NCBI RefSeq assembly: GCF_903970965.1
Contig: NZ_CAJCKW010000003.1
Span: 1-64,000, forward strand
Length of the DNA stretch: 64,000 bases
From: Aureimonas sp. ME7
Lineage (GTDB): Bacteria > Pseudomonadota > Alphaproteobacteria > Rhizobiales > Rhizobiaceae
Direction of reading: 5' to 3'
Part shown: positions 42,507-52,482 of the stretch, one piece after another
How the letters are laid out: each line of letters begins with the position of its first letter
Position numbering within the stretch: position 1 is the first letter of the stretch
Position numbers and translations under genes: made by a program
The notes under the pieces: generated by a model
Told to the model about the DNA's origin: nothing
The model's input: only the letters and a program-made list of their open reading frames with translations
The model's database searches: none

Positions 42507-42949
42507 GAGCGCGCGACGTCATCTCGGCGCTGCGTCTCGAAGCCCATCCCGAAGGCGGCTGGTATCGCGAGACCTTTCGCGACACGGCGGTGGACGAGAC
42601 GGGCCGGGCGCGCTCCACCGCGATCTACTACCTCCTCGATCTCGGCGAGACCTCGGAATGGCACCGGGTGCGGGACGCCGCGGAGACCTGGGCCTGGCAT
42701 GCGGGCGCGCCGCTCGTCCTCACCGTCTCGCCCAACGGGCACGACGCCGCCGCGCATCGTTTGGGCAATGGCGTCCTGACGGGGGAGGCGCCGCAGTTCA
42801 CCGTGCCGGCCGGCTGGTGGCAGACGGCGACGAGCCTTGGCGAATGGACGCTCGTGACCTGCACCGTCGCGCCGGGCTTCACGTTCCAGAGCTTCGAGAT
42901 GGCGCCCCCCGGCTGGCGCCCGACCCCGCGCGCGCCCGGCGCGCGCTGA
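42503..42949 (+). CDS. DUF985 cupin-family protein
   Basis: A 148-residue cupin of the DUF985 family. Characteristic stretches are LEAHPEGGWYRETFRD near residue 12, STAIYYLL, EWHRVRDAAETWAWHAG, and the VPAGWWQTATSLGEWTLVTCTVAPGF end. Metal-binding cupin residues seem partly retained, but the enzymatic role is unknown. TTG 42503 is the only sensible start and sits in the gloB stop (TTGA), so the two are translationally coupled. Confidence 0.85.
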   Translation: MRARDVISALRLEAHPEGGWYRETFRDTAVDETGRARSTAIYYLLDLGETSEWHRVRDAAETWAWHAGAPLVLTVSPNGHDAAAHRLGNGVLTGEAPQFTVPAGWWQTATSLGEWTLVTCTVAPGFTFQSFEMAPPGWRPTPRAPGAR

Positions 42950-43819
42950 TCAGAAGCCCGAGAGGCGTCGGAACACGGGAAGGGCTGCGAGCGCGGCCCC
43001 GCCGGTGATCATCGCGGCGGCCAGGAGGACGGTGGGGGACAGCGGTGCTTCGCCGAAGGCCACCAGCGCCAGCGTCGACAGGATCGGCGCGGCATAGCTC
43101 GCCGCGCCCAGAAGCTGGATGTCGCCCCGCTTCACCCCGACATCCCAGCAGAAGAAGGCGGCGCCGACCGGCAGGAGCCCGAGAAGCGTGAGCGCGATCC
43201 ATTCGCCGGGGGCGGAAGGCCAGACCGTGGTCTCGAACAGGAGGTGGCAGACGAGGGAGAGAAGCGCGGTGGCCGCGCAGAAGCCGCCGACGACCTCGCT
43301 CGGAACGCCCGCGAAGCGACGCGACAGAAGCGAGTAGCCCGACCAGAAGAGCGCGGCGACGCCGGCCAAGGCGTAGCCGAAGGCGTACTCCCCCGAAAAC
43401 GACACGCCCCCGCCTCTCCCCCCGATCAGAAGCGCGGTGCCGGCAAGGCCGACAAGCGCGCCGGCCGCGTGATACCAGCGCAGCCGCTCGCCCGGCAGGG
43501 CGGCGGAGCCGAGGACGATCAGGAGCGGCCAGAGATAGCAGATGAGGCTGGCCTCCACGGCGGGCGCCGCGCGCAGCGCCGAGAAGTAGAGCGCGTGGTA
43601 TCCGAAGAGGCCCCCGATCCCGAGCAGCCAGACGGCGGGCGGCTGGCGGAACACCGAAAGGCTGGCGCCCTGCCGCAGAAGCGGCGCGAGGCAGGTGAGG
43701 GTGCCGATCGCAAAGCTCATGGCGGCGAGCTGGAACGGGGGCACGGCGCCGCTGCGCGCCGCGAGCAGCGCCAGGAGCGACCACATCAGAATCGCCAGAA
43801 AACCGAATGCCGTCGCCAT
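42950..43819 (-). CDS. EamA/DMT-family permease
   Basis: A ten-helix permease of about 289 residues with two EamA repeats, starting MATAFGFLAILMWSLLALLAARSG; the repeats join near SGEYAFGYALAGVAALFWSGYSLLS. The C-terminal YAAPILSTLALVAFGE motif is typical. It resembles the YdcZ/aromatic amino acid exporter-like members, but the substrate cannot be read from sequence. ATG 43819 follows GGGAG. Its 3' end abuts the DUF985 stop without a gap. Confidence 0.86.
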   Translation of the reverse strand: MATAFGFLAILMWSLLALLAARSGAVPPFQLAAMSFAIGTLTCLAPLLRQGASLSVFRQPPAVWLLGIGGLFGYHALYFSALRAAPAVEASLICYLWPLLIVLGSAALPGERLRWYHAAGALVGLAGTALLIGGRGGGVSFSGEYAFGYALAGVAALFWSGYSLLSRRFAGVPSEVVGGFCAATALLSLVCHLLFETTVWPSAPGEWIALTLLGLLPVGAAFFCWDVGVKRGDIQLLGAASYAAPILSTLALVAFGEAPLSPTVLLAAAMITGGAALAALPVFRRLSGF

Positions 43820-43955
43820 CTCGCCGCTCCCGAACCCTGCTCGCCCGGCCGTAGAGGAGGCGGGAGCCGGGGTCAAACCGGCCGGTGCGGCGATGGACGC
43901 CCCCGGCGCTCCGGTCCATAAGCGGATCCGGGACCAATATCGGGCGAGTTCGATC

Positions 43956-44795
43956 ATGCAGCGGCGCTTCATCCAGTGCGACGTCTTCACCGCCGTTCCC
44001 GGGCGCGGCAACGGCCTGGCCGTGGTGCTCGACGCGGACGGGCTGGATACGGAGGCCATGCAGCGCTTCGCGGTCTGGACGAATCTGGCCGAGACCGCCT
44101 TTCTTCTGCCCCCGAGCGATCCGGCGCTGGCCGACTACCGGGTGCGCATCTTCACGACGACGCGCGAATTACCCTTTGCCGGCCATCCGACGCTCGGCAG
44201 TTGCGCCGCCTGGCTCCATGCCGGGGGCGTGCCGAAGGATGCTTCCCTGATTCGCCAGGAATGCGCGATCGGCATCGTCGAGATCGACCGGAGCGGCGCC
44301 ATTCCCGCCTTCGTCGCACCGCCGACGCGGATCGAGGCGCTGGAGCCGCAAGCGCTGACCGAGGCCCTGGACGCCCTGCGCGTCGATCCGGCGGATGTCG
44401 TGCGCACCGCCCGCCTCACCAACGGCCCGGTTTGGATCGCGATCGAACTCAGGGATGCGGACGCGGTTCTCGCGGCGGACGCCACCGGCGCCTCGTTTCC
44501 CGACGAGCGCGGGATCGGGCTGATCGGCCCCCATGGGCCCGGCGGCCCGGCGGACTTCGAAGTGCGGATGATCGATATCTGGCACGGCGTGAAGGAGGAC
44601 CCGATCACCGGATCGCTGAACGCCGCGCTCGCCCGCTGGATGGAGGCCGAAGGGCGCTTGCCCGAAGCCTACACCGTGGCCCAGGGCACCCGGATCGGCC
44701 GGCTCGGCCGCGTCCACGTTCGCCGCGACGGGGCCGGCCGCGTCCTCGTCGGCGGCGAGACGCAGATTCTGATCGAGGGCACGCTCACGCTCTAG
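43956..44795 (+). CDS. PhzF-family isomerase/epimerase-like protein
   Basis: A 279-residue protein of the diaminopimelate-epimerase-like PhzF fold, made of two similar lobes. The family start FIQCDVFTAVPGRGNGLAVV (5-24), the catalytic Glu46 in NLAETAFLL, and FTTTRELPFAGHPTLGSC are diagnostic. The second lobe has FAVRxF-like and DPITGSLNAALARW segments. Only the phenazine-pathway member has a clear role; no phenazine genes are present, so the function here is unknown. The 3' end overlaps the DUF3108 gene by 4 bp. Confidence 0.9.
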   Translation: MQRRFIQCDVFTAVPGRGNGLAVVLDADGLDTEAMQRFAVWTNLAETAFLLPPSDPALADYRVRIFTTTRELPFAGHPTLGSCAAWLHAGGVPKDASLIRQECAIGIVEIDRSGAIPAFVAPPTRIEALEPQALTEALDALRVDPADVVRTARLTNGPVWIAIELRDADAVLAADATGASFPDERGIGLIGPHGPGGPADFEVRMIDIWHGVKEDPITGSLNAALARWMEAEGRLPEAYTVAQGTRIGRLGRVHVRRDGAGRVLVGGETQILIEGTLTL

Positions 44796-45583
44796 GCGTC
44801 CGGCGCCGCGAACCGCGAGGCGGACAGCGTCAGCGGCCCGACCTCGGTCGGGATGCGCACGCGCACCGGCGCATAGATGCCGGTATCGCGCACCGGGGCG
44901 AACCAGAGCTCGATCCGCTTGCCGCGCAGGAACTTCAGGCCGTTGGACGAGGTGCGATAGCCGCTGACGGGGCGAACCGTCGTGGAGCACACCACGGCAT
45001 CCCCCGCGAAGCCTTCCGTGCGCACCGGCTTGGTGCCGGCGGGGCTCAGCGGCAGATCGAGGCGGGTCCAGCCGTCGAAGACGGGGAGCGTTCGCCGGCA
45101 CAGGTCCTCCGGCTTGCCCGGCTTGATCATCAGCCCACTCAACGGGTCGACGACGGCTGCGAGCTCGGCGGGCTTGACGGGAATGAAGTCGGCGGGCGCG
45201 GGCGTTCGCGCCGGCGGGGCGACGTCCACCCCCGAGACGCGTCCGGAGCGCAGCCGCAGGTCGCTCGACCAGGACTTGCCGTCGCTGGTATAGGCGAGCT
45301 TGTAGCGCTCGGCGAGGAGCCGGTCGCCGCGCACCCGGCCCGAAACCGAGCTCGTGCCGCGCGTCGAGGACACGAGTTCGGCAAGCCCCGCCGAGGAGAG
45401 CGTGCCCGAAACGTCGTAGCGCTGGCCGTCGATGCGCGTGCGGAACTCGGCGCGCCCGACCGGGAGCCCGATCAAGGAGATGGTGTAGTTCGTGCGAAGC
45501 CGCAGCGGCTCGGCCCCGGCGGGCGCGACGGTGGAGAGGGCGGCGGCCAGAAGAAGCGGCAGGAGGGCGAGGACACGAGGCAT
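44792..45583 (-). CDS. DUF3108 periplasmic protein
   Basis: A 263-residue exported protein with a Sec signal peptide (about 1-24, ending AGA). The DUF3108 domain includes [33 protein letters not shown] and [14 protein letters not shown], and is predicted to be a beta-barrel-like, periplasmic fold. Two Cys (near 159 and 197) might form a disulfide. Function unknown. ATG 45583 has GAAGGTGG upstream. It is divergent from rpmB, a conserved neighbour pair in Hyphomicrobiales. Confidence 0.88.
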   Translation of the reverse strand: MPRVLALLPLLLAAALSTVAPAGAEPLRLRTNYTISLIGLPVGRAEFRTRIDGQRYDVSGTLSSAGLAELVSSTRGTSSVSGRVRGDRLLAERYKLAYTSDGKSWSSDLRLRSGRVSGVDVAPPARTPAPADFIPVKPAELAAVVDPLSGLMIKPGKPEDLCRRTLPVFDGWTRLDLPLSPAGTKPVRTEGFAGDAVVCSTTVRPVSGYRTSSNGLKFLRGKRIELWFAPVRDTGIYAPVRVRIPTEVGPLTLSASRFAAPDA

Positions 45584-45681
45584 GGGGCCACCTTCGCGCG
45601 AATGGGCGGGGAGGGCGAGAGGTTTTCTCGCCCGGCATCGCGGCAACATCATGCCCGCACCCGTTCCGCGCACCGTCCGGC

Positions 45682-45710
45682 TTGACGCGCCCGGCGGGTG
45701 CGACTATAGG
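45682..45710 (+). promoter_or_regulatory. rpmB sigma-70 promoter
   Basis: TTGACG (45682-45687) and TATAGG (45705-45710) are separated by 17 bp and lie about 100 bp upstream of rpmB. This is a strong match to the housekeeping promoter of Alphaproteobacteria. Confidence 0.75.
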
Positions 45711-45812
45711 GACGATCGATTTTCCGATCATGCCATGGGGTCGATGATCGCGCTGCCGTTCCGGCGGCGGCGCGCCCCGGAAGGCCGTATCGAACGTTTG
45801 AAAGGTGATCCC

Positions 45813-46121
45813 ATGTCACGCGCTTGCGAACTGACCGGCAAGGCCGTCCAGACCGGCAACAATGTCAGCCACGCCAACAACAAGACGCGTCGGCGCTTCC
45901 TGCCGAACCTGTGCCAGGTCACGCTGATCTCCGACGCGCTCGGCCAGCGTTTCCGCCTGCGCATCAGCGCCCATGCGCTGCGCTCGGTGGAGCACCGCGG
46001 CGGTCTCGACGCCTTCCTCGCCAAGGCCGCCGAGCACGAGCTGTCGCAGAAGGCCCGCCTTCTGAAGCGCCAGATCGCCAAGAAGACCGCCGGCGAAGCC
46101 CAGGCTCCGGCCGCAGCCTAA
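45813..46121 (+). CDS. rpmB: 50S ribosomal protein L28
   Basis: A 102-residue ribosomal protein. [20 protein letters not shown] is the universal L28 start, followed by [17 protein letters not shown] and [18 protein letters not shown]. The C-terminal extension ([14 protein letters not shown]) is alanine-rich as in other Alphaproteobacteria. The gene has a near-consensus promoter and a terminator hairpin, so it appears to be monocistronic. No rpmG lies beside it. Confidence 0.97.
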   Translation: MSRACELTGKAVQTGNNVSHANNKTRRRFLPNLCQVTLISDALGQRFRLRISAHALRSVEHRGGLDAFLAKAAEHELSQKARLLKRQIAKKTAGEAQAPAAA

Positions 46122-46153
46122 GGCTCGATCGGCCCACCGAATCGAATTCGATC

Positions 46154-46180
46154 AGCGCCGCCCCTTCCGGGCGGCGCTTT
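46154..46180 (+). terminator. rpmB terminator hairpin
   Basis: AGCGCCGCCC (46154-46163) and GGGCGGCGCT (46169-46178) pair perfectly around a 5-base loop, then a short T-tract follows. It ends rpmB transcription. Confidence 0.7.
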
Positions 46181-46246
46181 CGTGCGTTCTCCTTGTCCCC
46201 ATCGCTGGTGCCATCTCCCAGCCTAAAAAAATGGAAACCCAAGCCC

Positions 46247-46936
46247 GTGACCCTTTCGCGCCGCTACGTCCTGCCGGTGATCGCCATGACGATCATCGTG
46301 CTCCTGTCCAACATCGCCGTGCAGTTTCCGGTAGAGGGCCAGGTGGGCGCCCTGTCGCTCGCCGATCTCCTGACCTGGGGCGCCTTCGTCTACCCCTTCG
46401 CCTTCATCGTGACCGACGTGAACAACCGCCTATTCGGCCCTGCCATGGCGCGGCGCGTCGTGTATCTCGGTTTTGCGGCGGCGGTCCTGAGCTCGATCGT
46501 GTTTCCGCCGATTCTCCATCGCCTCGGCCTGACGCCCTTCGAGACGGAGGCTGGGCGTCTCCTGCGCATCGCGCTGGCCAGCGGCTCGGCCTTTCTGGTC
46601 GCGCAGCTTCTCGACATCCTGGTGTTCAACCGGCTGCGCCGCTTGTCCTGGTGGAAGGCGCCGCTCGCCAGCGGCATCGCCGGCACGATTCTCGACACGC
46701 TGGTGTTCTTCTCGCTCGCCTTCGCGCCGGTCTTTGTGCTTCTCGGCCCGAACGAGCCTTTCGCCTTGGAGAGCGCGCCGCTTCTCGGCCTCTTCGCGCT
46801 GGAGGCTCCGCGCTGGCTGTCCTGGGCGCTCGGCGACTTCGGCGTGAAGCTGACGATCGCGATCTTCGGCCTCGTGCCGTACCGCGTCGCGATCAACGCC
46901 TTCCTGCCCTATCGCGACGCGCCCGCCGTCGCCTGA
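46247..46936 (+). CDS. VUT family protein, putative queuosine-precursor transporter
   Basis: A 229-residue inner-membrane protein with six hydrophobic helices. It belongs to the VUT/YhhQ family, whose members import preQ0 or preQ1. Family stretches are LSNIAVQFPV, DLLTWGAFVYPFAFIVTDVNNRLFG, the LLDILVFNRLRR segment, and SGIAGTILDTLVFFSLAF. GTG 46247 is proposed, with GGAAA upstream; no ATG lies in frame until later. Queuosine use fits the presence of gluQRS in the window, which acts on the same tRNA modification. Confidence 0.85.
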   Translation: MTLSRRYVLPVIAMTIIVLLSNIAVQFPVEGQVGALSLADLLTWGAFVYPFAFIVTDVNNRLFGPAMARRVVYLGFAAAVLSSIVFPPILHRLGLTPFETEAGRLLRIALASGSAFLVAQLLDILVFNRLRRLSWWKAPLASGIAGTILDTLVFFSLAFAPVFVLLGPNEPFALESAPLLGLFALEAPRWLSWALGDFGVKLTIAIFGLVPYRVAINAFLPYRDAPAVA

Positions 46937-46940
46937 CGCC

Positions 46941-47975
46941 TCAGGGGGCGGGCTCGGCGCCCGCCTGCCGGTCTTCGGCGAGGCGGAACTCCAGGTAGAG
47001 ATTGCGCTGGAAGAACGAGCCGTTGTCGTCGGAGATCAGCGACAGGTAGGTGTGGCCGTCCGCGCCCCCCCAGACGTCGAGCCCTTCCATGTTGTCGATC
47101 TCGTTGCCGAAATTGGCTTCCATGATCACGGGACCGTCGACCAGCGCGCCGGGACGGATCGCCTCGGCGTCGATGCGCCGGATGCGCATGCCGATGCGCC
47201 CGAACCCTTCGAAGCGGCGCTCCAGAAGCAGGAAGTCGCCGCCCGGCAGAAACGCCCCGTCGGTCGCCGCCCAGGGAAGCTGCCGCTTCACGGTGAAAAG
47301 GCCCTGGCCGAGGATCGCGGCCCAAAGGTTTCCCGCCGTGTCTACCGATTGTTCGGCGACGATCACCACGGCGCCGCGCAAGGGGCTGTCCTCCGGCGAG
47401 GCGGCGATCGTCTCCAGCCCGCCATTGGTGCGCAGCTCGCGGCGCGGGATGGGCAGGGGAAGGCGCCGCGCCCGGCTTTCGAACGGGTCCGGCGCGAGCG
47501 CGTAGGCCTCGATCCGGTGATCGCGCTCGAACGACACGAAGGCTTCGTTTCCGACGATCGCCAGCCCTTCCGCGTCCGCCTGCCCCTTGGAAGGCATGGC
47601 GCGACCGGCGCCGTTGAGGATCGAAGCGATGCGCGCGTCCTTGATGCCCACAGGTCGCCCGTCCGCGTCGCGCCGGATGGTGCCGGCAAACCAGTAGCCG
47701 GTATCGGTCACCGAAAGGAACGACCGCCCGCCATCGCGCATGCGGATCGAGGACACGCCCGACAAGCGGCGATCGCCGGACGAGTAGGAAAAGCCGCCGA
47801 CGTAGTCGAGCGATCCGAAGCGCGTTTCCCCCGAGCCGATATGGAACCGGGCGATCGGCTGCGACTGGACGAGCGTCTCGGTCGTCTCAGCGCGGGCGGC
47901 GGGCGCCAGGGCCGCGCTCGTCGCCAGAAGCGCGGCCAGCGCTGCGCCCTGCAGGAGGCGCCGAGCGGGCGTCAT
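46941..47975 (-). CDS. Esterase-like activity of phytase family protein
   Basis: A 344-residue exported protein with a signal peptide of about 29 residues (ending ARA). The rest is a beta-propeller-like fold: [73 protein letters not shown] and [13 protein letters not shown]. It matches the family named esterase-like activity of phytase, whose activity is little tested. Its ATG overlaps the cobT stop, so it is translationally coupled to cobT, but no role in cobalamin synthesis is known. Confidence 0.86.
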   Translation of the reverse strand: MTPARRLLQGAALAALLATSAALAPAARAETTETLVQSQPIARFHIGSGETRFGSLDYVGGFSYSSGDRRLSGVSSIRMRDGGRSFLSVTDTGYWFAGTIRRDADGRPVGIKDARIASILNGAGRAMPSKGQADAEGLAIVGNEAFVSFERDHRIEAYALAPDPFESRARRLPLPIPRRELRTNGGLETIAASPEDSPLRGAVVIVAEQSVDTAGNLWAAILGQGLFTVKRQLPWAATDGAFLPGGDFLLLERRFEGFGRIGMRIRRIDAEAIRPGALVDGPVIMEANFGNEIDNMEGLDVWGGADGHTYLSLISDDNGSFFQRNLYLEFRLAEDRQAGAEPAP

Positions 47976-49879
47976 CGCCGGCTCGCCGTCCGCTTCGCGC
48001 GCCGGGGTGCGGTTTCGCCTTCGTCCGCGAACAGGGCAGCGAGCTGCTCGGTCATCGCGCCGGCCAGCTCTTCCGCGTCCGAGATCGTCACGGCGCGGCG
48101 ATAATAGCGCGTCACGTCGTGCCCGATGCCGATGGCGAGAAGCTCTACCGGCGAGCGCGTCTCGATCTCCTCGATCACCGCGCGCAGGTGGCGCTCCAGA
48201 TAGTTGCCGGGGTTCACCGACAGGGTCGAATCGTCCACCGGCGCGCCGTCCGAGATCATCATCAGGATGCGCCGCTGCTCGGGCCGCCCGAGCAGTCGGT
48301 TGTGCGCCCAGATCAGCGCCTCGCCGTCGATGTTCTCCTTCAGGAGCCCCTCGCGCATCATCAGGCCGAGATTGCGCCGGGCGCGGCGCCAGGGCGCGTC
48401 GGCCGATTTGTAGATGATGTGCCGGATATCGTTCAGCCGGCCCGGCTGGGGCGGCTTGCCGGCTTTCAGCCACGCTTCGCGCGACTGGCCGCCCTTCCAG
48501 GCTCTCGTCGTGAAGCCGAGCACCTCGACCTTGACGCCGCAGCGCTCCAATGTGCGCGCCAGAATGTCGGCGCAGGTCGCGGCGACCGTGATCGGACGGC
48601 CGCGCATCGAGCCGGAATTGTCGATCAGGAGCGTGACGATCGTGTCGCGGAAGTCGGTGTCGCGCTCCATTTTAAAGGAGAGCGGCTGCATCGGGTCGGT
48701 GACGAGGCGCGTCAGGCGTGCGGTGTCGAGATAGCCTTCCTCAAGATCGAAGTCCCATGCGCGGTTCTGCTGCGCCATGAGGCGGCGTTGAAGCCGGTTG
48801 GCGAGGCGCCCAACGGCGCCCTGGAGCGAAACGAGCTGCTTGTCGAGAAAGGCGCGCAGGCGGTCGAGTTCGGCCTCGTCGCAAAGCTCCTCGGCGCCGA
48901 TCGTCTCGTCGAAGCTTTCGGAAAAGACGCGGTAGTCCGTGTCGGCGAGATCGCGCGGCATCGCCTGGTTGGGGCGGCGCGATTCGCCGGGTACTTGCGA
49001 ATCCTCGTCCTCTTCGTCGGAGGCTTCCTCGGCCGTGGTCTCGGACGTCTCCGATTCGGACGTGTCCTCGCTCTCGGCCTCGCCCTCCGATTCCTGCGGC
49101 TCGGCCTCGTCCTGGCCGGCTTCCTTCTCGTTGCCCGCGTCCTCGTTGTCGCGCGTCTGGTTGTCGCCGGCCTCCTCGTCGGATTCCTCATCCTCCGCCT
49201 GCGTGTCGTCGGCCAGTTCCTCGGCCATGTCCATGGACACGAGGAGGTCGCGGATGGCGCGCGCAAACGAGCGCTGGTCTTCGAGCGTTTCGTTCAGCCG
49301 TTCGAAGCGCGCCCCCGCCTTGTCCTCGATCCAGTCGCGCCAGACGTCGACGAGGTTCTGGGCGCTGGCCGGAATGGGGCGTCCCGTCAGCTTCTCGCGC
49401 AGGAGAAGGGCGACGGCGTCCTCCAGCGGCGCTTCGGCGCGATCGGTGACATCAGACAGGTTGGAGCGGTGGTACTTGTCCTCCAGCATGGCGGCGAGAT
49501 TGTCGGCGACACCCGGCATGGCGTTGGCGCCGATCGCCTCGCAGCGCGCCTGTTCGAGCGCATCGAACACGGCGCGCGCCCCGCGCCCGTCCGGCGACAG
49601 CGTCGCGTGGATGCGCGCGTCGTGGCGGGCCTTGCGCAGCGCCATCGCGTCCGACAGCCCGCGCACCACCGCGACGTCGCTTTGGACGGCGCGCTTCGGC
49701 AATTCGGGCAAGCGCGCGCGCGTTCCCGTCAGCCCCGGCCGCTCGTTGCCGTAGACGATCTCGAGTTCGCCATCGCCCGCGATCGCGCGCATGCACCCGG
49801 CCACGGCACGGCGGAAGGGCTCGCGGTCGGATGTCCTGTTCGGCTTGCCGCCGCGCTGGTTGTCGCCTGGTCGCGCCAT
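47972..49879 (-). CDS. cobT: Cobaltochelatase subunit CobT
   Basis: A 635-residue subunit of the aerobic cobaltochelatase CobNST, which inserts cobalt into hydrogenobyrinic acid a,c-diamide. The N-terminal helical domain is followed by a highly acidic low-complexity linker (about 219-300, rich in Glu, Asp and Ser) and a C-terminal von Willebrand A domain with the MIDAS motif [12 protein letters not shown]. All three regions are typical of CobT. Start ATG 49879. With cobS nearby it forms the AAA+ motor of the chelatase; cobN is not in the window. Confidence 0.94.
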   Translation of the reverse strand: MARPGDNQRGGKPNRTSDREPFRRAVAGCMRAIAGDGELEIVYGNERPGLTGTRARLPELPKRAVQSDVAVVRGLSDAMALRKARHDARIHATLSPDGRGARAVFDALEQARCEAIGANAMPGVADNLAAMLEDKYHRSNLSDVTDRAEAPLEDAVALLLREKLTGRPIPASAQNLVDVWRDWIEDKAGARFERLNETLEDQRSFARAIRDLLVSMDMAEELADDTQAEDEESDEEAGDNQTRDNEDAGNEKEAGQDEAEPQESEGEAESEDTSESETSETTAEEASDEEDEDSQVPGESRRPNQAMPRDLADTDYRVFSESFDETIGAEELCDEAELDRLRAFLDKQLVSLQGAVGRLANRLQRRLMAQQNRAWDFDLEEGYLDTARLTRLVTDPMQPLSFKMERDTDFRDTIVTLLIDNSGSMRGRPITVAATCADILARTLERCGVKVEVLGFTTRAWKGGQSREAWLKAGKPPQPGRLNDIRHIIYKSADAPWRRARRNLGLMMREGLLKENIDGEALIWAHNRLLGRPEQRRILMMISDGAPVDDSTLSVNPGNYLERHLRAVIEEIETRSPVELLAIGIGHDVTRYYRRAVTISDAEELAGAMTEQLAALFADEGETAPRRAKRTASRR

Positions 49880-49893
49880 CGTCGTTGATCCCG

Positions 49894-50283
49894 TCAGGAC
49901 TGGGGGCCGGCCGAAGCGGAGCCAGCGGTCTGCGCGATCGCGTCCACGGCGTCCGCGACGCTCAAGGTGAAGGCGCCCGCCTGGCCCTCATCCCAGGCCG
50001 ATCTCCAAGTCGCATAGCCGTCCTCGAACCCGTCCGAAATCGCGCCGTCTTCTTCGAGGCGGATCAGCGAGGGCAGGATCCCGTCCGGCGCGAAGGGCAT
50101 ATGCCCGATCGTCTGCCTTGAAGCGTCCACGGTCGGGATCGGCACATCGGTGACGGCGATCGAGACGACCTGAATGCCGTCACCGAAATCGTCCACACGC
50201 CCGATCACAACACGTGAGGTGGGGGAAACCGCGTCCGAATAGGTCCAGACCTGCCCCGGAGCGAGATCGTTCAGGTTCGGCAT
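49894..50283 (-). CDS. Hypothetical protein between cobT and cobS
   Basis: A 129-residue cytoplasmic protein without a family I recognise. It begins [17 protein letters not shown], has a beta-rich pattern ([22 protein letters not shown]), and an acidic C-terminus. A strong AAGGGGAA precedes the ATG. It is wedged between cobT and cobS with gaps of 14 and 53 bp on the same strand, so it is likely in the cob operon. The N-terminal part resembles short SH3-like domains found in many uncharacterised proteins. Confidence 0.75.
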   Translation of the reverse strand: MPNLNDLAPGQVWTYSDAVSPTSRVVIGRVDDFGDGIQVVSIAVTDVPIPTVDASRQTIGHMPFAPDGILPSLIRLEEDGAISDGFEDGYATWRSAWDEGQAGAFTLSVADAVDAIAQTAGSASAGPQS

Positions 50284-50336
50284 GGACGGTTCCCCTTCAC
50301 ACGGGCGTTCGTATCGACGCGGCCCGTACCCCTCGT

Positions 50337-51323
50337 TCAATCCAGAACGAGGTTCGACGCCGATTCCGGCAGTTCTTCCCCGAAGGCGCGCTGATAGAAC
50401 TCTGCGACCAGCGGGCGCTCGAGGTCGTCGCACTTGTTGAGGAAGGTCAGGCGGAAGGCGAAGCCGATGTCGCCGAAGATCTCGGCGTTCTCGGCCCAGG
50501 TGATCACCGTGCGCGGGCTCATCACGGTGGAAAGATCGCCGTTGACGAAGGCCGAGCGCGTGAGGTCGGCGACGCGTACCATCTTGGAAACCTGGGTACG
50601 CCCTTCCTTGGTCTGGAAGTGCTTGGCCTTGGCCTGCACGATGCCGACCTCGTTGTCGTGCGGCAGGTAGTTCAGCGTCGTGACGATGGACCAGCGGTCC
50701 ATCTGCGCCTGATTGATCTGCTGCGTGCCGTGGTAGAGGCCGGTCGTGTCGCCGAGGCCCACCGTGTTGGCGGTGGCGAAGAGGCGGAAAGCCGGGTGCG
50801 GGCGGATGACGCGGGCCTGATCGAGCAGCGTCAGGCGGCCGGACGATTCGAGGACGCGCTGGATCACGAACATCACGTCCGGCCGGCCGGCGTCGTATTC
50901 GTCGAACACCAGCGCCACGTTGTTCTGGTAGGCCCAGGGGAGGACCCCGTCGCGGAACTCGGTCACCTGCTTGCCGTCGCGAACCGTGATCGCGTCCTTG
51001 CCGACGAGATCGATGCGGGACACGTGGCTGTCGAGGTTGATGCGCACGCAGGGCCAGTTGAGGCGGGCGGCGACCTGCTCGATATGGGTCGACTTGCCCG
51101 TGCCGTGATAGCCCGACACCATGACGCGGCGGTTCTTGGCGAAGCCCGCCAGGATCGCCAGCGTCGTCTGCCGGTCGAACAGGTAGTCCAGGTCGATCTC
51201 GGGAACGTGGGACTCTGTGGTCGAGAAGGCGGGAACCTTCAGATCGCTGTCGAAACCGAAGGTTTCGCGGACGGAGACCATGGCGTCGGGAAGGTTCGCC
51301 ACTTCCAGTTCCGCTGCACTCAT
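50337..51323 (-). CDS. cobS: Cobaltochelatase subunit CobS
   Basis: A 328-residue AAA+ ATPase subunit of aerobic cobaltochelatase. Walker A is GYHGTGKST (71-79), Walker [14 protein letters not shown], and the later [18 protein letters not shown] and sensor regions are highly conserved in CobS. An N-terminal conserved segment ([17 protein letters not shown]) is typical. Two adjacent ATGs (51326 and 51323) follow GGAGGT; the second has better spacing. It forms the chelatase motor with CobT, encoded downstream. Confidence 0.94.
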   Translation of the reverse strand: MSAAELEVANLPDAMVSVRETFGFDSDLKVPAFSTTESHVPEIDLDYLFDRQTTLAILAGFAKNRRVMVSGYHGTGKSTHIEQVAARLNWPCVRINLDSHVSRIDLVGKDAITVRDGKQVTEFRDGVLPWAYQNNVALVFDEYDAGRPDVMFVIQRVLESSGRLTLLDQARVIRPHPAFRLFATANTVGLGDTTGLYHGTQQINQAQMDRWSIVTTLNYLPHDNEVGIVQAKAKHFQTKEGRTQVSKMVRVADLTRSAFVNGDLSTVMSPRTVITWAENAEIFGDIGFAFRLTFLNKCDDLERPLVAEFYQRAFGEELPESASNLVLD

Positions 51324-51430
51324 CATACCTCCAGGGGCGCTGCCGCGCTTCGGCAGGCCTTGCATCTCGCGTGTCGGGTCCGTCGGAATGGCTCTTCGCT
51401 CGAGGCCGGGAAAAGCCGAATCGTCCTCGC

Positions 51431-52051
51431 TTAACAGAAGCCCGACGCCTTCAAAAGCTTGTAGGCCTGAATCACCTCGCGAAGCCGATCCTCCGATCCG
51501 CGATCGCCGCCGTTGGAATCGGGATGGTACTGCTTCACGAGCGCCTTGTACTGGACGCGGATCGCCTCGCCCCCGGCGTTTTCGGGAAGGCCGAGCGTGG
51601 TGAGCGCCTTCACCTCCAGCGTTCGCGCCTTGCGGCGCGGGGCGGGCGCTGCAGCCTCGCCGTCGCCGAAGAGGTTGAAGCTGTCGCGCGGGCGCGCGCC
51701 GTTCCAGCGGCGCGGGCGCCCGCTCGGCTTTTGCGATGGCATGGCTCCGCCCGAATTGTTGGAGCCCATGGTCCAGGTCGGCCGGTTGCCGGTCAGGGAA
51801 TCCTTCAGGTACTTCTGGATGTCATCGTCCCCGAGCCCGGAGAAGTAGTTGTAGGCCTTGTTGTACTGGCGCACGTGATCGACGCAGAAATGAAGGTACT
51901 GGCCCTCGTGGTCGCGCCCGCGCGGCGCCTTGTGGGAGCCCGGTTCCTCGCAGCCTTCCCAGGCGCAGACGGGGGCGCGCGTCGGCTCGGGCGCGGAGGA
52001 GCGGCCGGACCGGACACGGATCTTGTCGAAATATTTGGAATCGAGCTTCAT
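51431..52051 (-). CDS. J-domain (DnaJ-like) protein with N-terminal Cys/His cluster
   Basis: A 206-residue protein found next to cobS and bolA in many Hyphomicrobiales. The C-terminal J domain (about 148-202) contains the essential HPD (176-178), in [16 protein letters not shown], so it should stimulate a DnaK-type chaperone. The N-terminal half has Cys29, Cys34, Cys56 and His59 (CAWEGC and FCVDH), spaced like a metal site. The middle (about 90-140) is disordered. Client unknown. Start ATG 52051. Confidence 0.88.
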   Translation of the reverse strand: MKLDSKYFDKIRVRSGRSSAPEPTRAPVCAWEGCEEPGSHKAPRGRDHEGQYLHFCVDHVRQYNKAYNYFSGLGDDDIQKYLKDSLTGNRPTWTMGSNNSGGAMPSQKPSGRPRRWNGARPRDSFNLFGDGEAAAPAPRRKARTLEVKALTTLGLPENAGGEAIRVQYKALVKQYHPDSNGGDRGSEDRLREVIQAYKLLKASGFC

Positions 52052-52172
52052 CACGCGGCGATTATGGGGCTCCGGCCCCGCTTGAACAAGAATTGACAGA
52101 TCCGAAAACCCGCCCACAACGAAGCCGGCAATGCACCGGCGGACGGCGATCCGACATCGGAAAGGCGAGATG

Positions 52173-52475
52173 ATGACGATGCACGAGACCATCGAGGCGA
52201 AGCTGACGGCAGGCTTGGCCCCATCGAGCCTTTCGGTGATCAACGAAAGCCACCTTCACGCGGGCCACCACCATGGGGCAAGCTCCCATCACGGCGCCTT
52301 CGACGGCACGGGCGAGACGCATTTTCGCGTGCGCATCGTGTCCGAGCGCTTCGCGGGCCAGAGCCGGGTGGAGCGCCACCGCACGGTGAACGCGCTCCTG
52401 AAGGAGGAACTGGCGGGAAGCGTCCACGCGCTGGCGATCGAGGCGGCGGCGCCCGGCGAGCCGGTTCGCGGCTGA
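52173..52475 (+). CDS. bolA: BolA family protein
   Basis: A 100-residue BolA protein, which acts with monothiol glutaredoxins in iron-sulfur homeostasis. The fold signatures are INESHLHAGH (23-32) and THFRVRIVSERFAG (49-62), followed by RVERHRTVNALL. A His-rich insertion (HHHGASSHHGAFDG) between the first two lengthens the loop. Start ATG 52173 or 52170, behind GGAAAGG. It is divergent from the J-domain gene, and a DUF1275 gene follows closely. Confidence 0.9.
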   Translation: MTMHETIEAKLTAGLAPSSLSVINESHLHAGHHHGASSHHGAFDGTGETHFRVRIVSERFAGQSRVERHRTVNALLKEELAGSVHALAIEAAAPGEPVRG

Positions 52476-52482
52476 CACCGCC

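Noticed and set aside
43956-44795. Phenazine biosynthesis cluster suggested by the PhzF-like protein
   Set aside because: No other phz gene is present, and PhzF-like proteins are common outside phenazine pathways.
48119-49888. A 589-codon open frame antisense to cobT
   Set aside because: It mirrors CobT codon bias. The leucine/valine-rich stretch is the reverse complement of the acidic linker, not a true membrane domain.
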